Position numbers and translations under genes: made by a program
Shown here: positions 42,304-51,283 of the stretch, piece by piece
How the letters are laid out: every line of letters begins with the position of its first letter
Numbering within the stretch: position 1 is the first letter of the stretch
Notes under the pieces: generated by a model
Told to the model about the DNA's origin: nothing
Seen by the model: only the letters and a program-made list of their open reading frames with translations
Databases searched by the model: none
Source of the DNA: Promethearchaeota archaeon
GTDB lineage: Archaea; Asgardarchaeota; Lokiarchaeia; Sigyniarchaeales; Promethearchaeaceae
Assembly (NCBI GenBank): GCA_004524545.1
Contig: SDNX01000006.1
Location: forward strand, 1-54,063
Length of the DNA stretch: 54,063 bases
Direction: 5' to 3'

Positions 42304-43947
42304 GTGAAAACTAGGATGAATGATGATTTTAGAAACAATATAAAGCGCCTTCGGGACGTGTATAACTACCTGACCGAAGGAGAACCCACCCCAGATGAAG
42401 AAGAAGAATCTCAGAAGGAAATGATTACTCTATTAGAATCTTTAATTATGCACATCCCGCCAGAGAACATGGAAGAAAATTTGGAGTTACTAAAGACCTC
42501 ACTGAATATGACCAAGGAATGGGATACGCTTGAATTCTGGTTTAAGGAGAAACCTGATTTGGTTACAAATTTAAAACTAATCCTAAACCGATTTTTAATT
42601 CGTCATGCTGAAACAGATGTAGAAGAAAAATCTACACCTAGAATTCCTCTAAAAAACGGAGTACCTGATGAATTATCCACTCAATTAGCTGCTGCCTTGG
42701 ATCGGGCTATGAAAAATCTCCCTCTTGATGCAGATGTGACAAAAGTGATTCAATCAGTAACTTCTCAAGTAACTGAATCTTATAATGCATCTCCACCTGC
42801 ATCCAAAACTCAAGTGGGATTAGGTGGAATACCTATCTCAGCTCCAGTAAAAGGAGAACCATCGATAGGAAAATCTCTAAATGATGAATCAATTATACCT
42901 CATGATCCCGATTCCATCAACTCAACTGCAGCGCGAGTGAAAATCCGAAAGGAAGACATAATGAAAAGCGTATTAGAACAAGTAAAAAATAATATTTCTG
43001 ATTCACCTTCTTCTAATAAACTCGCTGCACCAAAAATTATGATTCCAAAAGTTACTAAACCTAAACAGAAAATCGTCCCCTATGAAGAAACATCAGCAGA
43101 ACTCACCGTAACAGCACAAAAACAGCAAGAATTAGAAGCAATCCCTCCAATGCAACCGCAAGATAAACCTAAAACCCCTCCAAAACTAAAGATCAGCGCA
43201 TTTAAGAAAGACAAATTCCTCGATCAACAAATCAAGACTCAAGCACCTGCACAACCACAGCAACCGATTCGACCCAAAGTTATTGTAAAACCAAGAATAA
43301 AAACTGAAGTTGAAGAAGTAGAACAAAAGAAGGTTCAATCTTTACCAGAACCCCCAATTAAACTCCAAGTTAAAGATGAACAACATCCTATCACTCCTCC
43401 TCCTCAACCTCAAAAACCGAAGATAAAAGTGCAAGCAAAACCCGTTTCTCTACAAAAACAGCAAGAAATACCAAAAGAACCTACAAATGAATCAGCGATA
43501 CATTTCAATGTGGTAAAACCGGCAAAGACAACCGTAAAGGACACTCAAATAGACTTATTCGAAACTTTTACAAAACAAGAAAAGACTGGGAAAAGACGAA
43601 GATCAAAAAAGAACCCAATCAACCTACAAATTCCTGATGATTCACCAACTCAGAATCAAGGATTACATTCACAAGATGGAAAAGAATCTCCAACAAAGAG
43701 TTATGAATTTCCAGAAGAAACGATTCCATACGAAAAAATGGATAAAGCTCAGTTATATCAGGAACTAATTGCATTAGAAGGTAAGAAATATGCAATTGAA
43801 AAATCTCGCAAAGATTTCAAAGCAAAACATGAAAAGGGACTTATTTCAGATGGCAATTATGCCGCACAACTTGACCGATTTAAGTATGACCTCCAATATA
43901 TCTCTAAGAAGATCAATGAAATTAGACAACGTATTCAGACATTGTGA
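42304..43947 (+). CDS. Disordered Pro/Lys/Gln-rich protein with C-terminal coiled coil
   Basis: I do not recognise this 547-aa protein. Residues 1-110 look helical, 150-440 are low-complexity with repeated PKxKxxxKP and QPQ segments, and the last 70 form a coiled coil (QELIALEGKKYAIEKS). The start is a GTG at 42304 behind GGTGA; an ATG at 42316 is an alternative. It is probably a scaffold or a DNA/RNA-associated protein. It follows the acyl-CoA synthetase gene by 72 nt. Confidence 0.6.
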   Translation: MKTRMNDDFRNNIKRLRDVYNYLTEGEPTPDEEEESQKEMITLLESLIMHIPPENMEENLELLKTSLNMTKEWDTLEFWFKEKPDLVTNLKLILNRFLIRHAETDVEEKSTPRIPLKNGVPDELSTQLAAALDRAMKNLPLDADVTKVIQSVTSQVTESYNASPPASKTQVGLGGIPISAPVKGEPSIGKSLNDESIIPHDPDSINSTAARVKIRKEDIMKSVLEQVKNNISDSPSSNKLAAPKIMIPKVTKPKQKIVPYEETSAELTVTAQKQQELEAIPPMQPQDKPKTPPKLKISAFKKDKFLDQQIKTQAPAQPQQPIRPKVIVKPRIKTEVEEVEQKKVQSLPEPPIKLQVKDEQHPITPPPQPQKPKIKVQAKPVSLQKQQEIPKEPTNESAIHFNVVKPAKTTVKDTQIDLFETFTKQEKTGKRRRSKKNPINLQIPDDSPTQNQGLHSQDGKESPTKSYEFPEETIPYEKMDKAQLYQELIALEGKKYAIEKSRKDFKAKHEKGLISDGNYAAQLDRFKYDLQYISKKINEIRQRIQTL

Positions 43948-44076
43948 ATTTTTCAATTTCTTTTTCTGAATCACTCTGTATGTTAATCTCAGCTAGGTCT
44001 TGAGAGGAATATTTTTATTATTTTGGATAAAATATTTACCATTAGAAACAATTTGTCAACACATAGGCGCTAAAAA

Positions 44077-44487
44077 ATGAGTAAAGAAAAGATGATTGCG
44101 ATTTTAGAGGGTGCATTTGATAAAGGCGTTCCATTTATCGATTATACTCCTAATTACATATATTGTTTGATTCCCACAGATGACGAGGATAAATGGTTGG
44201 AAGTGAGTTACGATATTCCTTCCAAAGAATTTGATGAGCGTTCTTTGACTTCTGAAAAAGCATATGTGATGCTCTGTGAAGAAGTTGAAAAAGGAATTTC
44301 CATGGAAATTACCGATTTCATGGTGGCGAAATTCAAAGAATTCAAGGAATCCATAAAGGATAAATCTCATAGCGAAAAAATCGTGGGAATTATTGACGAA
44401 TTGGTGACCCATACAACAAATTATTCGCAAAACCTACCTATCATTACGAAAAAAGAGAGTTTAGATCTAGTAAAGGGTAAAGTGTAA
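44077..44487 (+). CDS. Hypothetical 136-aa protein
   Basis: This cytoplasmic protein has strands near 25-48 (NYIYCLIPT and WLEVSYDIP) and helices in 60-105 (EVEKGISMEITDF and FKESIKDKSH). No family recognised. A TATA-like AATATTTTTATT lies about 65 nt upstream. It converges on the gene at 44501-44995 with 13 nt between stops. Confidence 0.55.
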   Translation: MSKEKMIAILEGAFDKGVPFIDYTPNYIYCLIPTDDEDKWLEVSYDIPSKEFDERSLTSEKAYVMLCEEVEKGISMEITDFMVAKFKEFKESIKDKSHSEKIVGIIDELVTHTTNYSQNLPIITKKESLDLVKGKV

Positions 44488-44500
44488 ATTTATTTTTATT

Positions 44501-44995
44501 TCATAAAAATATATTATCTCGTTGGGGATACTTCTTTTCCCATTTCTTTTTGACTTTTTTCTTCAATTCTTGACTTGAATTCGGGTTTTTTTCATCGATT
44601 CGATTCTTTAATGTATTCATTTCACGAGGAGCAACACGAGCAATGCCCATAGCATTAATTAATTCTTGATCCGAGACAGGAACAGACATTCCAAATAAAC
44701 TATGTAATATGTCTTCTTTTTTCTTTAAGGGCTGATTTGTTTTGGATGCAATTTCTTGGTCTAAATCGGTCAGATCAACGTTTTTGAATTCTTTTCCAAA
44801 AGAAATACTACGATAAGGATCAACAGGCTTGGATTTCAACCACCAAGTGTTTGGATTTTGAGAGATGATTAAATCATGGTTATGTTGAGAATCCAGTCCT
44901 CCATGAACTTGCCATCCTTCTTTATCCTCGTCATATTTCTTTTTAATTTTTTTCACTATCGATGATATAGGTTTAATGCTAGAGTCGTCTGTCAT
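44501..44995 (-). CDS. Hypothetical basic 164-aa protein
   Basis: Lys/Asp/Asn-rich soluble protein with no membrane segments; the C-terminus is a basic helix (KKKVKKKWEKKYPQ). Central LHSLFGMSVPVSDQELINAMGIARV suggests a small helical domain. No family recognised. It starts at ATG 44995. Confidence 0.5.
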   Translation of the reverse strand: MTDDSSIKPISSIVKKIKKKYDEDKEGWQVHGGLDSQHNHDLIISQNPNTWWLKSKPVDPYRSISFGKEFKNVDLTDLDQEIASKTNQPLKKKEDILHSLFGMSVPVSDQELINAMGIARVAPREMNTLKNRIDEKNPNSSQELKKKVKKKWEKKYPQRDNIFL

Positions 44996-45125
44996 GAATA
45001 GGTCTATTCTCTAGAATCACTAAATGATTTTAAACTTGTACCTTATTAGAGAATTCCATATCAGAATTGGAAACTAACATTTAACAATACCCGTTTCAAT
45101 AAAATTCCTACTTAGGTGCAACAAA

Positions 45126-45284
45126 ATGGATTACGCAATAGAGAATGCTATGATAATTACATGTGACAAGAAATTTCGCATTATAAAAAAAGGTACCATT
45201 TTAGTGAAGAATGGAAAGATTCATGTATCCTTACAAAAAAGAAGTATAAAATCTTTTTTTAATTTCTATTCCTTAACTTATTGA
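45126..45284 (+). pseudogene. N-terminal stub of an amidohydrolase (cytosine/adenosine-deaminase-like)
   Basis: An ATG-started 52-codon frame matches the first strands of amidohydrolases: AIENAMIITCDKKFRII followed by GTILVKNGKI, the usual small beta-domain that precedes the barrel. It then ends, overlapping the 3' end of purF on the other strand, without the metal-binding barrel. It is probably a truncated relic. Confidence 0.45.
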
Positions 45285-46821
45285 ACGTAGTATCTAGTGC
45301 CAATTTATCCAGATCACTCTTTACAGGATAATCCCCATTCAAACACGCCATACAGATTTTATCCTTACCCAAACCGATCGATTTCACTAATCCATCAATG
45401 GTTTGGTATCCTAAAGAATCTGCTCCAATTTTTTCACGGATTCGTTCTACATATCCTTCAGGATTTCTTAATTGTTCTTTACCTGCTATTAATTCTCCTT
45501 TCGTGGGGAAATCAATACCCATATAACATGGTTCAATAACAGGAGGACAAGATATTCGTACATGCACTTTTTTAGCTCCAGCCTGCTTAAGCATTTTGAC
45601 TATAAATGCAGTTGTTGTTCCTCTAACAATACTATCATCAATTAAAATTACTTCTTTACCCGAAATTGAAGATTTCACTGGATTAAGTTTTTGACGTACT
45701 AAACTCAAGCGTTTTTCTTGACCTGGTTGAATAAATGTACGATTCACATATCGATTCTTCATCAGACCTTCCACATACTGAATTCCTGAGACTTGGGAAA
45801 ATCCGAGCGATGCACTTCTTCCTGAGTCAGGCACTGGCACAATCACTGCATTGTCCGAATCTACCGGGTTGCTTCTAGCAAGATTCATTCCTAACTTATG
45901 CCTTGCGGTTTCCACACTCACTCCATCCAAATAGGAATCAGGTCTAGCAAAATACACATATTCAAACATACAGATTGCTTTGCGATACTTCTCATTCGGA
46001 ATTTTCCCAATTACTCTTATTTTTTCACCCAATGCTGTGTGTATAATTTCACCCGCTTTTACATCCCCGATATGCTTTGCGCCTAGTATATCTAATGCGC
46101 AAGTTTCTGAGGCAATCACATCAAAAGTACAACCATCTTCATCCTCAAATTGTCCATAACATAACGGTTTGAAACCCGTAGGGTCCCTTACTCCATAAAG
46201 TTCACCCGTGTTCGTAAGAATTATAAGAGAATATGCTCCATCAAGATATTTTGAGGTGTTTTTAATAGCTTCTACGAAATTATTTGTTTCCACCAACTCA
46301 GATGCAATTATTTGGGCGATAATTTCTGTATCTGCATCACTAGTGAAGATCCGGCCTTTTTTCATGAATTCTTTTTTTAATAGCTCGTAATTCACAATAT
46401 TACCATTAAATGCGAGAGAAAATGATGTATGGTTTGATTTAAAAAAATATGGTTGGGCATTATCCGCTGATTCTGTTCCTGCAGTACCGTATCGAACATG
46501 ACCTATAGAAACATTTCCCCAGTAACTAGACAATATTTTTGGAGTGAGTACCTCTGATACTAACCCTAAATCTTTGTATGTGTAAATTGTATTTGTCCCA
46601 TTCACAACAGATAAACCAGCCGCTTCCTGACCTCTATGTTGTAAAGCTAACAATCCCATATAGGTAAGTTTGGATACTTGCCGAGAAGTATCATGTGCAA
46701 GAACTCCAAAGACACCACATTTATCTTTAAGAGCACTAGTTTCATTGAATTGGGATGGACTGATGGATTTGGATCCTTGACACTGGAGACATTTTTCATT
46801 GCATATGAGTTTACTATTCAT
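45259..46821 (-). CDS. purF: Amidophosphoribosyltransferase (glutamine PRPP amidotransferase)
   Basis: This 520-aa enzyme makes the first committed step of purine synthesis, transferring ammonia from glutamine to PRPP. The class II glutaminase nucleophile Cys35 begins CGVFGVLAHD, so the 34-residue leader would be a propeptide; it unusually contains C7, C11 and C14. The PRPP loop appears as VILIDDSIVRGTT, and ICMACLNGDYP plus the Cys in IEPCYMG match ligands of the B. subtilis-type [4Fe-4S] cluster. It is followed by purC in the same direction, upstream on the strand, so purine synthesis genes are clustered here. Confidence 0.95.
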   Translation of the reverse strand: MNSKLICNEKCLQCQGSKSISPSQFNETSALKDKCGVFGVLAHDTSRQVSKLTYMGLLALQHRGQEAAGLSVVNGTNTIYTYKDLGLVSEVLTPKILSSYWGNVSIGHVRYGTAGTESADNAQPYFFKSNHTSFSLAFNGNIVNYELLKKEFMKKGRIFTSDADTEIIAQIIASELVETNNFVEAIKNTSKYLDGAYSLIILTNTGELYGVRDPTGFKPLCYGQFEDEDGCTFDVIASETCALDILGAKHIGDVKAGEIIHTALGEKIRVIGKIPNEKYRKAICMFEYVYFARPDSYLDGVSVETARHKLGMNLARSNPVDSDNAVIVPVPDSGRSASLGFSQVSGIQYVEGLMKNRYVNRTFIQPGQEKRLSLVRQKLNPVKSSISGKEVILIDDSIVRGTTTAFIVKMLKQAGAKKVHVRISCPPVIEPCYMGIDFPTKGELIAGKEQLRNPEGYVERIREKIGADSLGYQTIDGLVKSIGLGKDKICMACLNGDYPVKSDLDKLALDTTFNKLRNRN

Positions 46822-46935
46822 TATTGCCCATTTTATCGTTTTTTATTGAAATTGGGAATTTGATACTATAATAGAACAAATTATCAATGGTTTTTATTGT
46901 TTCATGTAGTAAATTAGGAAGAAAAGACTTCAACA

Positions 46936-47892
46936 TCAATTTAACTTTAGATTGGAAGAGATTCTTTCCATTATGTTGCGATTCTCATGAGGTTTGAACT
47001 CAGTATGTGTTATGGTCTCATAACTTTGAATATATCTTTGAACTAATTCAATTCGAACATCCTCAGTAATTGAAGGTATCTCTCCGTCACCCATATATCC
47101 TTGTTGCATTAGCCATCCGCGGAAAAATTCTTTATCTAGAATATCGGGTTCATCCCCTGCCTTGAATCGTTCCTGATAAGTATTCAAAATCCAGAATCGG
47201 GAGCTATCTTGAGTGTGAATTTCATCAATCACGATAACCTCATTTTCCGGAGTGATTCCAAATTCATATTTACAATCCACCAAAATCAAGTTATTCTGCG
47301 CGCAATGCTTTTGACCAAATTCGAATAATTTGTATGAATATTCCTCTACAATTGCATAGACGTCTTTGCTAACTAGCTCTTTAGCCAAAATATCTTCTTT
47401 GGAGATAGGTTCATCATGTAACCCTTTCTCTGCTTTTGTTGAAGGAGTGATTACTGGATCGGGCAATTTTTGATTTTTTTTTAATCCTGCTGGAAACCTG
47501 ATACCAGAAACATCTTGTCCTTTCTGGTAAGCACGCCAGGCACTTCCTGTAACATATGCACGAACCACCATCTCAATGGGTAAAGTATTACACTGTCGAA
47601 CCACAGCAATATTAGGATCGGGTACGTCAACAATGTGATTAGGTGCAATTTTTTTTGTCTTTTCAAACCAAAATGTTGAGATTGTGTTAAGTAGTTCGCC
47701 CTTAAATGGAATCGAAGTAATCACACGATCAAACGCACTTAATCTATCCGTAGCAACGATATATCGCAGATTTTTTTCGTTATTTGTGTAATTATCTCGG
47801 ACTTTTCCCCGATAAAGTGTTCCTAGACCTGAAAAATTAGTTTCTTGAAGGGTATTTTTAAGATTTTGTCGAATATACTCTTTATCTAACAT
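46936..47892 (-). CDS. purC: SAICAR synthetase (phosphoribosylaminoimidazole-succinocarboxamide synthase), long form
   Basis: This 318-aa enzyme catalyses step 7 of purine synthesis, joining aspartate to CAIR. The sequence shows YRGKVRDNY and SAFDRVITSIPFKGELLN near the N-terminus and VDCKYEFGI and IDEIHTQDSSRFW later. It is longer than bacterial PurC (about 240 aa) and resembles the yeast Ade1 length class, with a C-terminal helical region that includes GWLMQQGYMGDGEIP. It is tandem with purF. Confidence 0.93.
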   Translation of the reverse strand: MLDKEYIRQNLKNTLQETNFSGLGTLYRGKVRDNYTNNEKNLRYIVATDRLSAFDRVITSIPFKGELLNTISTFWFEKTKKIAPNHIVDVPDPNIAVVRQCNTLPIEMVVRAYVTGSAWRAYQKGQDVSGIRFPAGLKKNQKLPDPVITPSTKAEKGLHDEPISKEDILAKELVSKDVYAIVEEYSYKLFEFGQKHCAQNNLILVDCKYEFGITPENEVIVIDEIHTQDSSRFWILNTYQERFKAGDEPDILDKEFFRGWLMQQGYMGDGEIPSITEDVRIELVQRYIQSYETITHTEFKPHENRNIMERISSNLKLN

Positions 47893-47968
47893 GATTTCTC
47901 ACAATTTTGATTAGGTGTACTCGATTAGTTCAGCTAGTTTAAAGTGTTTGATATTCATCGATTAATAA

Positions 47969-48664
47969 TCAAAGGATTTCGAATTTTGATCGGATTATTT
48001 CTATGATTTTATCTGGGGCATCTTTTTGTTCTACAATATAATCCGCATCGTCTATTGCATTTATCTCAAAATCAGTGCGAATCCCAATTGCTTCACATCC
48101 GAAATTATGGGCTGCTAATATGTCAGAATGCATATCTCCGATCAAAATTGCACATTTTGGTGAAAAATTAAATCGTTGTGCAGCGACTTCCAAATGTTCT
48201 TTATTGGGTTTTGGATTGGAAATGTCATCTCTTCCATAAATTGCATCAAAAAAATGCAACAAGCCGACAGTTTTTAACGTGAGTACAGCTACATCATGAG
48301 TATTGTAGGTAATAATGACTTGTTTAACATTGTGTGTTTTTCCGAATTCCAGCACTTTTTCAATATTATCAACTTTAATCGCTCGAGAAGCGGCTTCGCG
48401 TTCAATTTCAACAATTCTCTTATTAATTCTACTTTGGATTGCAGATATTTTCTCTGAGGAAAATCCAAGAACATCTTTCATGTATTTTTTTGCTTGTTTG
48501 ATTGTAGTAGTCCATGGTTTTTCAACAGAAAACATCTCGCTGGCATTTTTGACTCCCTGCTTCTCGATTTCTTGAATAGCACATCTTCGTGCTTTGATGT
48601 AATCGATTATGAAATGAACCAACGTCCCATCCATGTCGTAGAAAATGGCTTTTGGTTGAGTCAT
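47969..48664 (-). CDS. HAD-superfamily phosphatase (phosphoglycolate-phosphatase-like)
   Basis: This 231-aa HAD hydrolase has all four motifs: FYDMDGTLV (Asp nucleophile), IITYNTHD, NPKPNKEHL (Lys) and LIGDMHSDI. The cap is helical and inserted after motif I, as in the PGP/beta-PGM type. Substrate unknown. The gene lies between purC and DUF211. Confidence 0.88.
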   Translation of the reverse strand: MTQPKAIFYDMDGTLVHFIIDYIKARRCAIQEIEKQGVKNASEMFSVEKPWTTTIKQAKKYMKDVLGFSSEKISAIQSRINKRIVEIEREAASRAIKVDNIEKVLEFGKTHNVKQVIITYNTHDVAVLTLKTVGLLHFFDAIYGRDDISNPKPNKEHLEVAAQRFNFSPKCAILIGDMHSDILAAHNFGCEAIGIRTDFEINAIDDADYIVEQKDAPDKIIEIIRSKFEIL

Positions 48665-48690
48665 GGGTTCATCAGAAAGAGAAAAATGAA

Positions 48691-49008
48691 TTAATCTTGT
48701 GGAGTTACGATATATTCCACTTTAGTATCCCCACAAACTACTTGATCTAAACTGTGGATTGCGCAATTTAAAGATTCTAATTTTCTGCGAATTAGGGGGT
48801 AATTTAATGATCTTCCTTCAATGATCATCTTCAATGATTGCGTTTTGACGTCTACTTCATCGAGTGTAATATTTACACCAGTGACATTTGCGCCTTCTAA
48901 TTTAACTAGTTCGATCGCTAACATATCTATACTCGGTTCATGTGGCTTTAACACATCTAAGATTATCCTTGTAAGATATATATGTTCGGGAGAGTCTTCA
49001 TCGCTCAT
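48691..49008 (-). CDS. DUF211-family protein
   Basis: This 105-aa protein matches DUF211, small ferredoxin-like-fold proteins of archaea thought to bind metal or form rings. The pattern YLTRIILDVLKPHEPSI, LVKLEGANVTGVNITLDEVD, IEGRSLNYPLIRRKLESL and IHSLDQVVCG is diagnostic. Function unknown. Confidence 0.9.
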   Translation of the reverse strand: MSDEDSPEHIYLTRIILDVLKPHEPSIDMLAIELVKLEGANVTGVNITLDEVDVKTQSLKMIIEGRSLNYPLIRRKLESLNCAIHSLDQVVCGDTKVEYIVTPQD

Positions 49009-49084
49009 TTTTTTGGTTCACTTATATTTTGGTAATGTTATTTATAATAAATTGACACATCTCTAAAACTTTAGGATTTTCAAA

Positions 49085-49630
49085 TTAAGAATAAAATAAA
49101 TCCTCGGGGGATCCTTGGCTTTCTTCGGTATCTTCCATTTTGGATGGCATTCTTATTCCCTTGAATTTACCCGATGCGACATCATTTATAGTAATTTGTG
49201 CAGAAACAGAAGCATAGTAGATTTTCCGTATAGCTTGATAAAAACTATTCATTGTAAGACCATCAAAGTAGATATGCTCTGAGAATACGTAGGAATAATT
49301 GTTAGCATTAAATTGATAGAATAGATTTCGATTCAGAAGCATATTTCTTAGAAGATAGAAAAAAAGTGGAATTAATGAAGTGCCTGTTTGTTCTTCCAAT
49401 TTTTTAAAAGCATCTAAATGCTGTGGACTAATTTTAGTAGCTAATTCTATAGATATATACTGCTTATTTTTTGGAACTACTACAACAAGATGATTTGGAT
49501 GGGGGTGTCCAGGAGGATAAGTTACTTTGAGTGCAAAAAGGAAATTTTCATGAGGTTTCATCTTTTCCTGAAAGATACCCTCAGCTTCGCAGATCTCTAC
49601 TACTTTCTTTTCTATATCTTCTATAAACAT
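49085..49630 (-). CDS. DUF2299-like protein
   Basis: This about 181-aa protein looks like the DUF2299 group, with an N-terminal helix, strands around VTYPPGHPHPNHLVVVVPK, a central helical run with LIPLFFYLLRNMLL and the C-terminal IYFDGLTMNSFYQAIRKIY. The ATG at 49630 avoids the 47-nt overlap that an ATG at 49696 would make with the preceding gene. Function unknown. Confidence 0.6.
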   Translation of the reverse strand: MFIEDIEKKVVEICEAEGIFQEKMKPHENFLFALKVTYPPGHPHPNHLVVVVPKNKQYISIELATKISPQHLDAFKKLEEQTGTSLIPLFFYLLRNMLLNRNLFYQFNANNYSYVFSEHIYFDGLTMNSFYQAIRKIYYASVSAQITINDVASGKFKGIRMPSKMEDTEESQGSPEDLFYS

Positions 49631-49649
49631 GATTTTCTCAATGGATTCT

Positions 49650-50021
49650 CTAATATTTCCCTTTTGGTCTTTCGGACGCTTCCATTCCGGATTCAAGAAT
49701 ATACGTTACTTTTGATTCCAAATCTTCTGTTGGTGTAATATAGAGCACTTCGAATGGTTCTGCTTGAAAAAATAGATATCCTACAATTCCGTATCCCATC
49801 ACTTGCCCGGAATCCACGTCCACAAAGGTGTGGTCAATTCCCATCTTAATAACTTGTTTAGGGTTTCCCGTATATTCGATTTCTACAAGAGATGGACTGC
49901 AAGCAGTGTAGCCCATACCTCTTTCTGCCATCAGATGATTATTTACCATATAGTCTAATTCGTCGCTTAATTCTCCAGATTCTTCCAAAATTTTTAAGAT
50001 TTTAGGTTCTTGCATAGACAT
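49650..50021 (-). CDS. Hypothetical 123-aa protein
   Basis: Soluble alpha/beta protein. Strands such as VEIEYTGNPKQVIKMG and VDSGQVMGYGIVGYLF dominate; the C-terminal helix runs DLESKVTYIL. No family recognised. An ATG at 50021 follows GGGAGAG. It is in the leftward cluster with the GTPase, so a role with it is possible. Confidence 0.6.
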   Translation of the reverse strand: MSMQEPKILKILEESGELSDELDYMVNNHLMAERGMGYTACSPSLVEIEYTGNPKQVIKMGIDHTFVDVDSGQVMGYGIVGYLFFQAEPFEVLYITPTEDLESKVTYILESGMEASERPKGKY

Positions 50022-50071
50022 AACTTACTCTCCCAATTATAATTAGAGTAGTTTTCACGCATATAAATATT

Positions 50072-50737
50072 TCACACATTTCCTAATAAGCGATGCAATT
50101 CCGTTTGATGAATATTTTTATTTCTATTCAAAGTCTCCATAATTGTCGAGTAAACTGTTGAATTATTCTTATCTAACTCAAAAAAATATGGTTCATTTAA
50201 TATATTTACTTCTCGCTTGTACTGTTTAAACAACGTTAAACTGCGCAATCCCGTTTTTATGCAAGGATCCGTTAACTTAAAGAAAAATGGGGTAAATTTT
50301 TTCTTAAATAATATCATTGAAGAATTCTGAGTCTGGGAAAATCCCATATTAATGTCCAATTCCCAATCAATATAATCAGAAAAAACTTGATTAGAAAAAA
50401 TAGGTAGTGCTCCAGAAATGACTAATAGATATTCAACATCGCTACTTACAGCAGCACGTTGAACATGCGCGTTCAATTGGTGATTCATCATATCCAAATC
50501 TGTATGGGGTGTTCCTAAGAATTTAAATGAGATAGTATCTGAGAAAATATTTAATATGTCGGTAAGGGCTGCTGTTTCCTTATCCTTACACAGAATATGG
50601 ATGGTATTTTTATATACTTCAATAGAACTAGACTGAAGAATCTCTATAATCACATTCCTTAGCATAATATAAGACTCTTGTTGAGTGATAGGAAGTTCAT
50701 GAGCAGAATGTAAGATTATGATGAAGATTTTTTTCAT
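50072..50737 (-). CDS. Hypothetical 221-aa protein, perhaps Rossmann/GT-A-like
   Basis: This soluble protein has an N-terminal strand FIIILHS, a helix, and a later VEYLLVISGALPIFSNQVFSDY element, which resembles the MobA/GT-A strand-turn but without clear catalytic Asp residues. No confident family. The ATG sits behind GGTGA and is only 13 nt from the GTPase stop, so the two are likely translated together. Confidence 0.55.
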   Translation of the reverse strand: MKKIFIIILHSAHELPITQQESYIMLRNVIIEILQSSSIEVYKNTIHILCKDKETAALTDILNIFSDTISFKFLGTPHTDLDMMNHQLNAHVQRAAVSSDVEYLLVISGALPIFSNQVFSDYIDWELDINMGFSQTQNSSMILFKKKFTPFFFKLTDPCIKTGLRSLTLFKQYKREVNILNEPYFFELDKNNSTVYSTIMETLNRNKNIHQTELHRLLGNV

Positions 50738-50750
50738 TAAGTGGTCACCT

Positions 50751-51257
50751 TTAAAGTATTAATTCTACCAATGATAAGATCGCTTTTTCTACATTCTCTC
50801 CCGTTAAAGCACTAGTACGCAAGTATCCAGACCATTTGTTTGCGTCTTCGAGGGAGTTAATATCAGAATCACTAACTTCTATGAATTCAACTAAATCACT
50901 TTTATTTCCTAACACGAATAGAGGAATATCTGGACATATCTTGTGAGCTTTTGTATGCCAAAATGACAGTTGCTTTAATGATTTTGATTGCGTCAAATCA
51001 AACACCAAAAGACATCCATTAGATCCTTGTAAATAATAATCTGACATTTGGTCAATTTCGATTGAGGTCGTACCCGCTATATCCCATATAACTAATTCGA
51101 CCTTTTTATCGTTAAAAACAATATTTTTGGTTGTAAAATCTGCTCCTAAAGTCGCTTTGTACTCGGTAGGAAACTTGTTTTGACAATATCTTGAGACTAA
51201 ACTTGTTTTTCCTACATTCGACTCTCCAAGAATCGTAATTTTTATTCGTAATACCAT
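50751..51257 (-). CDS. Ras/Rab-like small GTPase with altered switch II
   Basis: This 168-aa GTPase has the P-loop GESNVGKTS (11-19), the Rab-like switch I Thr in ATLGADFTTK (T36), NKSD (118-121) and the TSAL G5 motif (148-151). The G3 motif is WDIAGTT in place of WDTAGQE: the Asp-x-x-Gly is kept but the catalytic Gln is Thr, so intrinsic GTP hydrolysis may be slow. There is no C-terminal Cys for prenylation. The start ATG follows GAGGAG and the gene is 26 nt from the TrmB-type regulator. Confidence 0.9.
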   Translation of the reverse strand: MVLRIKITILGESNVGKTSLVSRYCQNKFPTEYKATLGADFTTKNIVFNDKKVELVIWDIAGTTSIEIDQMSDYYLQGSNGCLLVFDLTQSKSLKQLSFWHTKAHKICPDIPLFVLGNKSDLVEFIEVSDSDINSLEDANKWSGYLRTSALTGENVEKAILSLVELIL

Positions 51258-51283
51258 AGGATATTTCTCCTCAAGTTCCTCTA

